This document shows positions 26,004-37,700 of a stretch of DNA of 64,000 nucleotides, piece by piece. The stretch is from Azolla caroliniana. Taxonomy: Eukaryota > Polypodiophyta. A program made the translations under genes and the position numbers. The notes under the pieces are model-generated. The model worked only from the letters and a program-made list of their open reading frames with translations. It was not told the origin of the DNA and did no database searches. Positions within the stretch are counted from its first letter, which is position 1, and the number at the start of each line of letters is the position of its first letter. Location: contig JBHGNT010000003.1 in assembly GCA_043228905.1 (NCBI GenBank), positions 25,420,001 to 25,484,000 of the forward strand, written 5' to 3'.

Positions 26004-26279
26004 TTCTCTGAAGTCCAATTAATGGTTGTCAATCAAAATTAATAATCTTGTTACGACTGTGGTTCAAGCACAAACCAAATGACAATCCCATGATCAAAGA
26101 CTCTCAATGCATATATCAAAATTATTGCACAACACATCAAGCTCTGAAGTCTAATTAATGGTTGTCAATCAAAATTAATAATCTTGTTACCACTATGGTT
26201 CAAGCACAAACCATATGACAATCCCATGATTAAAGACTCTCAATGCATATATCAAAATTATTGCACAACACATCAAGCA
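26004..26279. repeat. Tandem duplication, unit 136 bp
   Basis: The block beginning CTCTGAAGTC at 26006 is repeated from 26142, with only a few substitutions, through GCACAACACATCAAGC. It lies 230 bases downstream of the deacetylase stop codon, possibly within the 3' transcribed region. Confidence 0.9.
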
Positions 26280-26507
26280 TCTACGATGACATTTGTATTA
26301 CAATAAAAAAGTAAAGTTCTTGATTGTCATTGTATTAGGTTTTAACAATAGTAGATCATATTATGTTTCAACCTCAATATTCTATTAATGTAATAAAGAC
26401 ATGGACAACTCTTGTACACAAGCCATACCATCTCTGAAATATATATTTTTTGAAGTATTATAAAGCTTCTATGTTTACATACAATTAGCACGACAAGTTA
26501 TCAAGGA

Positions 26508-29500
26508 TTAATTTGCTTTCAATTTTTGCAGTTCTGAAAGTGTGACGACCAAAAACCCTCGCTTCCTCAGATTTGGCAACAAGATTCGCAAAACCTATGC
26601 ATGACAAAGTTAGAAATTTCCAGTTCATTTCTTTGGCAATTTCTACAACATCAAAATATAGGAAATCATATATGTAAATGTATAAATGCTTGCAAATATA
26701 TCAATAATCACACTATATCCATGTTATATGTAGAGATATCACTAAAATGAGGTCACACTTTAGCAGTTTGCATTTTCTGAGGTCCTCGATCGTGCAAGAT
26801 GATGATTGCTCCATTATGTACCTATATTTCCACATATTCAATCACAAGTTACTAGTATTGAGGAGAAAACATCAAGATTACCCTACTATTTTTGCATATC
26901 TACTAGAGTACCCCATCACAGGACAGATTTTTTTTTGAAGATTGACGGGTATTCCAATAAAATTTGGTGATTTCCTCTTTTTAACTCATAGCTTTACTTG
27001 GGCTTTATTTGACAACTTTGTAATGAATATAGTTAATACCCTCCATTGAAGATACTTGGCAATATTTTCCCCCTGATTAGTGAATACAGTATCAAGAGGA
27101 AAGAGTGATCCGAGTGCAGTCCTGTAACCATGAGCCTCAACAACTTCAAGCATTTTCTTTGTAAAGAATCCATGACCCTACAATTAAATACACAATTTAT
27201 AATCATTTAGTTTCCAAGTACGGATTTCCACACCTTGATATATATCAAAGATTATATATGTACATGTGATGAAAACGAGCAAATTTAAAGAACTTGGTGC
27301 AAAATCATCATATCAAAATCACTAAGCTCACATAAAAAACCACATTTAAAATAAAACAAAATCTAGGTCATGTTTTTTAAATATAAGAAACTGCTGAGCA
27401 TTAAAAGGTACATGAGAACAACCATTTTTTTTCGAATATTTGGATGTCTACTTAAAACCCATTTCCCAACTGTTGGAATTTACAATCAGTTATTGAATAA
27501 ATCACATATATCTCCAAAACGAAATTTCTAGCAATTATGGTCTACAAGCATTATATACATTTTTTCAAACTATATCCCCTTCAAAATATATGCATTTTTC
27601 AAAAATGCTCACCAAAAGAACCACTTCTTCTTAATGTAGCGAATATAATGAGACTTTATACTCGGTCTTATTATACACATGTCAAATCTATTGAATGTAA
27701 TACAATTTTATGTTGAGAGGAAATATACACAGAAAATAGATCGCAACCCCTTTTAACAACTAGCTGACAAATATTGAAGTGAATGCACATACCGGACGAA
27801 ACCATTTGATTTTTCGCTGTGCAGAATCCTTGAAATAGAGATCAGTAAGTTGTGTATCAACTTCTAGCAACTGCTTTTCTAGTTCTTCCTGTAGATAAAC
27901 TTGGACATAAGTTTTAAATAACTTTCAGTCATTTAAACGATATATTCCAAGAATATAAGCAATGACAAAACAAACAATTGTTACAACATACAATAGGAAG
28001 TTGCCAACTTGCTTTATCATACATTGTATGATTTGCAACCTCATGGCCTACACAATAACAGAGGAGAGATTATGTATCTGCAATGTTATAGCGAAACCAT
28101 AAAACCATAAAATATCTCTTTAGGTAATAAAAAAAGTCATAAACCATAAAATTAGTTAACAAGATGTGAATATGTAACAATCACAATCAGAAGTCATAAA
28201 AGACCATATGCTATTCAAAATTATGACCATTATCAACCTATCAAAAACATTTCTGTACCTTCCGAGTGTATTTGCGCAACAAGGTCTGGACATTTCTCCA
28301 TGTGACTTCCAATGATGAACCATGTTGCCCGGCAATCGTTCTCCTTCAATATTTGTAAGAGCTGATTTAAGGGAAAACAATCAAGGAGTCATACCTGGCA
28401 TAATATCGCAACATAAGTTCATAATGAATAGGAATCCCTCCAAAGGTCACTCTGCTTTCACTATAACCAGAACCTAAAATGTACTGATTCGAATATTGCA
28501 AAATAACTTATTTCATATTGCCATAAATTGGTTAGAAATGGTTTCTACCACTAAACGCATAGTTGTATTTGAAGGATGGCCACTGATCCCAGGACTATAT
28601 CCAAGTCCAAAGCAATTAGCAAGAAGTCAAACATTATCACACTTACGAGAGATTGAGTAAACCATGGTTTTTATTTATGATAGTAAATAATTGTTGTGTA
28701 AACATGCACACAATTATGGAATCAATTGATTGATCAAGATCAAAATGATACCAATAACCAAAGATAACAAGAGAAACGATAATGGCACTATTTAAGCCCA
28801 AGAGAGCAGAAATAATCAGCATCAGTGATTGAAATATAAAACTCTAACCAAATGAGCAAATTATAATTGTATGAACATGCATCAATAGATTCACCTCTGG
28901 GGTAATATCATGATGAGGTCCATCATCAATAGTTAAAGCAACAACTCGATCTGCAAAAAGAGAAGCAGGAGAAGCAGCATTACATTACCTTTTACAAATT
29001 CCGACGTGAAATTCAATGAAAAAATCTTACAAGAAGATGATGAAAAATAAACATATCAAGATTATTATAAGAGAAATATAACTACCTGGTGTATGCTGGA
29101 AAAACAAAACTTGTGGCCAGTGTTTTTGTGCCCATCTTACTGCCCAAGAAGGCTGTAGAGCAACGCTGCAATTATAATTTAGAAAAGATTATAATTTCCG
29201 CTTCTGTAGCAATAAATTGATGGGTAGAATAGGATTTGACCGCATTTACCAGCACTAATTATGAGATTAATCCATTACTATATCATCAAGGTTCTCGCTA
29301 AGAAAGGAAATCTTGAATATCTAGTACTTGCAATCAGATCATGAAAAAAAAAAATCTGCTAGGAAAATGCCATCAAATTTTCTTCCACAAATATTAATCC
29401 CCAATGTGATTCACATTATGAACTAAATCAAAATAAAAACTTGTGCAAATCATCCATGAAAGTTACAATTTCATCCTTATTTGATCTAGCCAAGGCTCAA

Positions 29501-29778
29501 AAGCAACAATATATACATGTACTATTTACATATGATATACATATATAGTTACTCTAAATTACCTCTCATGCGAAACTACTTACCCGTTGCTTTATATATA
29601 AGGCATATTTCAAACAATGTTCAAATCTCTTATGAGCTAGTTTAAGTGCAGAGAAAATATACATTTTGAGTTCTAAGACCTACCTCACGCCAATATTTCT
29701 CGACCAAAAAGCACATAAACACCCAAACACATTGATACACACACACAAATAAACAGAGAGATACATGCATACATAATA

Positions 29779-29822
<44 letters not shown>

Positions 29823-30014
29823 TATCCGCATCATACATATGTAAATAGATGCATATATATAACCCATATACATACATACAAAGGCCCATGCATATACATC
29901 AACATATACAATACATATACGTATATTGAAGCAAAGGAAAGGAAAACGAGGGGCTTACGAGATCCCTGCCACAACAGGCAAAGCGAAGGATGCTGCAGCC
30001 AGAGCAGGAAACAT
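26508..30014 (-). CDS. NodB/CE4-type polysaccharide deacetylase-like protein
   Basis: Nine minus-strand exons give 244 aa: 30014-29959, 29165-29086, 28950-28895, 28361-28259, 28047-27992, 27888-27793, 27177-27040, 26821-26759 and 26594-26508. All phases join. The N-terminus is a short hydrophobic segment (MFPALAAASFALPVVAGIS) that could be a signal anchor. NodB motifs: motif 1 TIDDGPHHD (Asp54/Asp55); motif 2 GHEVANHTMYD, where His105 is kept but the usual second zinc His is Asp109; motif 3 WFRPGHG; motif 5 AIIILHDRG; and the C-terminal LPNLRKRGFLVVTLSEL. The usual motif-4 Trp region reads YRTALGSLFPLD. CE4 enzymes remove N- or O-acetyl groups from chitin, peptidoglycan or xylan; the substrate here cannot be deduced. 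The intact exon structure argues for a working nuclear gene. Assignment to the fold is firm, activity is not. Confidence 0.85.
29789..29823. repeat. (TA)n/(CA)n microsatellite in intron 1 of the deacetylase gene
   Basis: A TA run followed by ACACACACAC lies in the first intron. Surrounding DNA (about 29680-29930) is generally rich in TACATA-type words and yields Tyr/Ile/Cys-rich spurious frames. Confidence 0.85.
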
Positions 30015-31280
30015 GGGGGAGTCGAGAGAAAGGCTTAAGAGGGACGAAGATATATTATTGATTTTTAGACTTTAAGTGAAGACACTTGTTAATATTGGCC
30101 AAAAGGAAGTGAAAATTTTAACATACCATGCTTGCTTACTTCTTCTTCTTAAGTGACCCCTCCACATTTTAAAAGAGGCTTTAAATCGCTTGCTTGCTTA
30201 CTGTGGGCAGAGTTTAAACAAGCCTCCCAAATCTTTGATGAGGCTTCTAATTTTGATCCACATAGGGCTATGAAATACAATGAAATATTTGCATCAGTCG
30301 ATGTATGTTTCATTAGATATTAAATGAGACTTTCGGGGCATCCAAGACTTACACGTAATGCAAATTTGACTATGTATGGGCCACATGAATCGATAGCACA
30401 TAAGAATGAATGAATTTAAGTCATTCGCTTGAAATTTGAGCATGCATCTATACTCAATTCTTTGGATATTTGTCGTTTTATATTGAAAATCTATGTGTCA
30501 ATTTCCAATGATGCTTTTGAAAGGTCTAAATCAAGTTTTGGATGTGTGGCTCAAAGACTTGAATAAAACAATGGTTCACCAAAATGAATGGAACCTTAGT
30601 TGAAGTTGTATGCGACAAAACTCAACCATACGTATTCACATGTTGAACCTTAAACGTCACCCACTAAGACATCAAGAACCACAATGTTATACTACTATGA
30701 AAACAACAATAAAACCCTCCTAAAAAAATCCAAATGCCATAGCAAGTGTTTTGTTTCTTATTGGAAACATTAACCTCCGTTGAAACTTTGACAAAAAGGA
30801 TTCAATGTTCACTGGTCGCTATTCTTAAGCCCAATATGTCTCTGCATTTATGTATATTAACATTTTGCCATTCCCAGTTATTGCCACTAACCTTAAATTA
30901 ATATAATACATCAAGATCCACAACATATGAAAATTTCAAACCAAGGCATGGATAGAATACCTTAGTCACCTCATGATTTAGAAAACATAATTGTAGACTT
31001 TAACATCGAACAGAATGGGCCTCAGGTGAACAGCCTCCATAACCTTGTTATAACAAAAATATCCTCATAACAGTGGTTTAGCTATAAATAAGTTTTCATC
31101 GTCTTTCTAAATAGGTAAGCATATACTGCAATGAATCCTTGTATCTCACCATTGTTAACACAAATTTCAATGCTAATTCTTCTATTCTACATACGTTCAC
31201 ATAAAATTGTGTCTTACCACCAGCATCTAGATTTAATCCTTTCTTATATATACATATTTGTTTTTTCATTCATCTCATGA
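30015..31280. other. Intergenic region, likely promoter of the deacetylase gene
   Basis: AT-rich spacer upstream of the deacetylase start. Nothing recognisable apart from simple-sequence stretches; no element ends seen. Confidence 0.45.
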
Positions 31281-31281
31281 G

Positions 31282-31722
31282 TGATCCATTGTGCATAGCA
31301 TTGCATTTCACAGAACCAAACCTAATTCGGAAGAACAAAACTACATCAAATGGTTAACACTATACGTTGCAAAAACAAATGGGACACATTTTGCAACATG
31401 TCAATATGGTAGAACAACAAAAACATGAGCAATATAAGAGGGTGGCATTCCAAAAAGCCTTTTACAAGAGATCTAAAACAAACTTCTTTATGATACACCT
31501 TAGATCCTTTGTGCATAGCATTGCATTTCACGAAACTCCAAACCTAATTCAGAAGAACAAAACTACGTCAAATGGTTAACACTATACGTTGCAAAAACAA
31601 ATGGGACACATTTTGCAACATGTCAATATGGTAGAACAACAAAAACATGAGTAATATAAGAGGGTGGCATTCCAAAAAGCCTTTTACGAGAGATCTAAAA
31701 CAAACTTCTTTATGATACACCT
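31282..31722. repeat. Tandem duplication, unit 220 bp
   Basis: GTGCATAGCATTGCATTTCAC starts at 31291 and again at 31511, and the two copies match closely through ATGATACACCTTAGATC. The array ends about 70 bases beyond the stop codon of the UBX gene on its 3' side. Copies differ at a handful of positions. Confidence 0.9.
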
Positions 31723-31791
31723 TAGATCTTGCGATACGTGAAAAAACATTGTACCCTCCAAAATATATATATATTGCTGCCTCTTCCTTTT

Positions 31792-34700
31792 TTAGTCCCA
31801 TGTCATAACCAACATCGAGTTTGCTAACCCTGCATCACCAATATTCACCTCTTTTTCATACTCCAACATTCCTCCTCTTACACCAGGTATGGTATTTGTA
31901 AGACGGAATGACCTTCCATTGCTTGCTTCCGCTACTTGTGAACAACAGAATGACCAAAGCAGCTGTGCAAAATCAAACAAAACATCTAGCAATGATCAGA
32001 AACGGCCAAGTTAGTAAGCAAATGTAAAGACAAAACTCCTTTTAATAGTACTTGCTTGATAATATTCCCACTCTACTTTGCCTAGAAATGATAGGTTCTT
32101 CTTCTGTAGTTCAGGAGTTTAACTCCCAGCCCCATCACACAAAACAGTCAACCCTCATTAAGAGGAAAAACAAATCAGTGTATCGTTAGTTCTAGAATGT
32201 GAAGGCAAACCTGAATGGGATCAGCTCGGAAAAATCGACGTTGGCCTCTGCTACCATCAGGAAAGCGAACTGCAACCCTACAGACAGTTGCATCAGCTTG
32301 CAACGGCTCATCCGGTAAAGGTGGATAAGTTCTTTTGAAACTAGGGCCATTGTCTTTCTCTGTATCTCCATCTGGTGAAGTAATATTACTGGCTTGTACA
32401 CTTTTGGAAACCTTTGTCTCTTTCACATGATCAATAGTGCCTTCTAAAGAAGCGGCCAATGCCAGCTTAAGCTCTTCATCTTCATCGACACTCAGCATAG
32501 CTATGATAGCCAAACAATGAAGTATAAGGTAAAGCTCTAAGGTATAGGAGAACAGAATATAACTTCAAATCAAGTACTATATTGTCCATTTTAAAGTTTG
32601 AAATTACCTTTAGGTGTTTCTACTGATACATAGCTTGATTCCCTTGGACGCTTTGGCGGTGGAAAACCAGCTTGCTTTTGTTCCGATGGTCCTCTGTCCA
32701 TGTAAGGTACAAGGTCCTGACAGTCAGAGATATGAAGAGAGCTCAGAATGCAATAACCTTTAGAAAACTTGTATAAGTTGGCCCATTCAACGTGACAACT
32801 AAAACTCCTTAATAGGAATGTTGGTGAATGAACGATATACATAATGCATGCAGAAGAGACTACATAAAAATAAAACATCATATCATAAGACGAGGTTTAT
32901 CATTGATAAGTATTAGAAACACAAACTTCTAGGTATACTACGTAGAAATTTCCAGATAACGTATGTACAATATAGAGAAATCCATCCAAAAAATCCAGAC
33001 AAACGTAAAATATAGCTTCAGTGTGCATAAAGACAAAGAATAGTTTATAGTAGCCTTAGATCCCAAGAAATTTACTAAAAATTATGCAAATATGCAAAAG
33101 CTACATAAAATAGTAGTGAAAAAATTGCAAAACGCAACATTATCAAAAGAAAACTGGATATAGCAATCAAAACTCAGAAGTACATTAAATGTGCCATATG
33201 CACACACAGATGTATTGAAAGAAAGTTCTATATTATTTTTCAAGCATGAAAAAATCTACATCCAATTGACCTAGTAAATCTCCCATCATGCAATCATTTT
33301 TCCCTCTTCCCAAATAAATATTACCTCCAAAAGACGTTCTGCACCAATCATCCCCTCCCATGCACGCATTTTCTGGCCAGTTATTGGATCAAGAATCAAT
33401 ACTGTGGGCATATTTGTTAATTTATAGTAAGTACAGACCTTCCTTCCTTCTTCCGTATCATCGTAAGCCTGTAAGATTCGTCACACATAACATGTCATCC
33501 AGATGGCATGATTAGCAATTAATAATCAATCAATTAATTTTCTTAGTTCTGGTGACAATCCACAAAGAAATACAAAACAAGTTTCATAAGAAAAGAAAAG
33601 AAAAACAAACCTGCCAAAAAATAAAAACTGTCTTGATCATATCCTTCAGTGTTTCATGTGACCAAGTATCCCGGTTCAACTACATCACAAGCACATAACG
33701 TCAAATTGCTAAAAAGCGATGGAGCATTCTAATTCACAAAGGTCTATAGCAAAAACAGCAACTGTATAGCTCGAAAACTCCTTTGTGGATTGCACATTTA
33801 CAAGAAGCCATCTTCCATGCTTAGCAGCTTCTATCTTTGCCTGTCAAAACAGAAGAACTGCATCTCAGCTATTTATTAGCTCAAATGTTATACCTTCATA
33901 ACACTATTTACATGCCATACTTGTTCAAAAGATCCTTGAAACATGAGCGTGAATGGGGGCCGATATAGTGCTGCTAGTGAGTCTCTATTCCCATCAACAT
34001 TTGGTAAAGCATTGGTTGAAGCATGGGAGCGAAAATTTGCCTCATCCTGAAAATTGCGGAATGCATCAACTGAAGTGGGCTGGTTTGAGCTCTGTGGCAT
34101 GCGCTGTGCTCTGGAAAAAAATACAAAAGTAGAGATAAAACTACCATGAACTCCATTATAATTCAACTACGCGTAAAAGGAACATTACCCTACCGATATT
34201 CAAAAATGTCTTCATATAAAGCCTCTCGTTTGACTGGTAAAGGTGGCCTCACATAATCATTACTTTGACTGAAGCAATGAGAAAATTGTTGAATAAAAAA
34301 GTTATGGGCATCAAACTGAAATTAAACTAGAAAAATAGAGGGAAAAAATGGGCATAAATAAAAGATAATAGACTAGAAAGATCAGACCTAGGGCCTAACT
34401 CAGAAGATTCTGCAGGCTCCTTCCAAGCTACTTCTGCCGGCGCATTTGCTTGAATACCACCACCTCCAGTATCATCTCCAGCATAGAACAGTTGTATAGC
34501 TTCCTCCAATTGCCAGCCTGTTGCCTGTTTACATAAAAAATATACGGAAAACAGCTCTAGATTCAAATTTCAAAATAGGATAGAAAAATCAAACTGGTCC
34601 CATTACAAAACACATGTAACTATGCTTCAAATATTTAACATCCAAGTGCTTAAGACAAGAATCACCTAATAAGACAATCCTTGCCAGGATGGAAACAGTC

Positions 34701-37700
34701 AGAAACTCCATGAAACGACTGGCGGGTGGTCTTCCATTGTGACTGCCATTAAAATACTATATGCTCAATGACATCTATGCATCTAGAGCTTACCTCTTTT
34801 CATCCTCTAATGCCGCCCATGGTATAGTTTCAAACAGTCTCCAGACCTTGAATGAATGGAAACCGAAATTGCTAGTTTCATCCTCTAACTCTAGCCTGAG
34901 AGAGCGTTCACAATTGCTAGTGAAAGGAGACCGAAATAACTACTTGATTTTTGTAATGATTGTCAATATAGAAAACAAGTGAGAATTTTTTGTTACTCGC
35001 GTGTGCTTACAAGAAAAACCTTTTAGATCTTGTGCATTCTGATATTTTAGCATTCCTACTAAATCTATGTGGGATGCTTTGTATTTTATTTCTTTTGTTG
35101 AGGATTGTTCAAGGAGAACTGGAGTTATTTCCTGAAAAGCAAAGATGAATTGCTTTTGCTGCATTAAAGTCTTTTCATGCTTTTATGACCACCCATACAG
35201 GTAAAATGGTAAAACACCTATATTATAGAACAGAATAGATTTAACGTCATCCATGAAAAGACCAATTTTGACCTATGGGACCAAATAAACCATATTATCT
35301 TGTATGTGACACTAGGAATCGGCAACGATTTGGTTTTAGCTTAACCGGATTGGGTTTGGTTTGCCTTCACCGATTTGGGAATTTTCAAACTTTGAACCAA
35401 CGCAATATACTTGAGCAATGGAAAAATGCATCTCCATAGATAGAGCCAATGCAAGGAAATGCAAACATGGGCAGGGATGGCCAAAGATGCCAAAGCTCAA
35501 GCTGGGCATGCTCGAGAAGAAATCAAAGCAAAAAGGAACATTAGAAGAAAAAGTCAAGAGGAAAGCTCATGCATCACATGTATGAGTGGTCGGTTTGGCT
35601 GAAAAAAGAAGCCCACAAGAAGTTGCCAAGAATCTTAGAACAAAGATCGGGGCATCAGATATTCCATTCACTTAAGAATAGAGGGTGGGAAGAGATGAGT
35701 CAAGAGCTAAAGCCCTCCCTGATCATCCACTTCATGGATATGGAAAAGAAAAAAGCTTTCCTTTTAAAAGAAGGGCACACAAAGGGGACAAAATAGATTT
35801 AGATGACAATCTCACTCCAACTCAAATGGCACATCGCAAGAAAACATGCCACGAGTGCTCAATGCAAGAAAGGAAGGAAAATGGGCAGGATATCAAGATG
35901 GTAAGGTCATTATTACAAAAAAGAGAGCTGCACAACAGTGTATGGCCTTTGAGACCTTATGCATGACTATATGGATTTGCCATGGCTCTCTAATGACAGA
36001 ACTTGGGCATTTTGAAGATATCTTCAAGAAAACAGATATTGCTATGTATATAGAGACCTATCAATGCATGGCTAGAAAACTCCCCAATGTACAAGGATAG
36101 AGATGGGAGTCAGTATATTGTCCCCAACCATAGACAACAGGAAGCACTAGAGGCTCAGGTAGAGTGGTTGTGTTGTACAAAAAGGAGCTCCATGATAGAG
36201 TGCATGTTGTGCATAAGGATGTAGATCCATGTTGTGCATAAGGATGTAGATCCAAGCACAGCCGATTACCTGGAAAAACAAAGTTCACTATTTGTATCTG
36301 GTAGACCTATTGGCTTGGTAGCAGATCATGCATGTCAGGGATGCACAAGGGATGTATATGCTAAGAAGGAGAGTGGGCTGACTAAGTATAGTTGTGTAGC
36401 ATTGATTTGTAGTTTACTCAAGAGACAATTTATGTGTATACTTGCGGGGTATATAATGGCATGCTAGATTTAAATCCTTTCACATCTCTAGATGAAATTG
36501 CACAAGGATTGTCAAAGTCATTGCATACAGCAACCCCAAATTCCTTTCCCCACACAACAGGCAATGGCCCCAAACTTGGTAGAATCGTACAAAATACTTG
36601 GTATGATGAGGAAGGCTGTTATACATGGAGATACTTTGCAGCGTAAAGTAACACAGGATACACATAAAAAACCGAGTGCAACCTTCCAATGCCTCTGTTG
36701 AAAATGCAACTTGTTCTCACATAGCAAGATCACTTAGAAGACTTGAGGAAAAACCAGTAGATGATTGCAAAGATGTAGAATGGTTTATATAACCAATATC
36801 TATAGGTAGCTGGAAACCCAACAGTCACTTAATTAGGTTCACACTATTCTAACTATGTTCACACCACCCAATAGTCACTTAATTAGGTTCACACTATTCT
36901 AACTATGTTCACACCCAACAGTTACCTAACTAGGTTCATACTATTCTAACTATGTTCACACCAAAGTTTTCATAGGATACACAACAAGTGTAACAGCCTC
37001 GTGAGGAAGAAGAAGAGATTGTATTTAGCTAAGTTTGACGATCATTTGTATCACTTTTTCCTAGGGCAAGAAAGTAAAAAAGCATGGAAAACATTAAATG
37101 AGAGGAAACCTACCACAACTGACCTCACCTCAGGTGAGGCATGAATATGCAATGGTACTATACATATCCCAGGGCAGCCTCCACTTCCTCACCCACATGG
37201 ATCACACCCACATCCAGCTTTTTTTATTCTACAAAATGTAAGAAATGCCATTGATCAGTTACAATTTGGGAAGGCCCAGGATCATGATGGATTGGTAGGT
37301 AGGCACTTTATCTATGCCCATGACATTTTGTTCCCGTTGCTAGCACACATCTTTAATAGACAAATGTGTGAATGTTTCCCTACTGGATGGTTAGAACATA
37401 CCATTGTGCCAATCCTCAAGTGCCGAGACACCATGATGCCAAGCAAGTATAGGACAATCATGATTGACCATTACTTGGCTAAATTATATGGTTCAATCTT
37501 AGAGACTGAATTGAGTATATGAGCGCAGGGAAATGACTGCCGTTCAGCTGGACAGGCAGGCTCTTGGAAGGGGTTCACAACTTTGGATCACATATTTACC
37601 ATCCAAGCCATTGTTGAGGAGAGCAAAGCCCATAATAAGCGGATTTATTGCTGCTTTGTGAATTTCCAAAAAGCCTTTGACCTTGTGCCGCATGCTCAGC

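Noticed and set aside
29680-29889. Two overlapping Tyr/Ile/Cys-rich minus-strand frames
   Set aside because: Produced by (TA)n/(CA)n and TACATA-type simple sequence in intron 1 of the deacetylase gene.
35569-37000. Cluster of 70-110 codon plus-strand frames as separate small genes
   Set aside because: From about 35990 these are fragments of one decayed LINE, interrupted by stops and frameshifts; the earlier ones have no recognisable motif.
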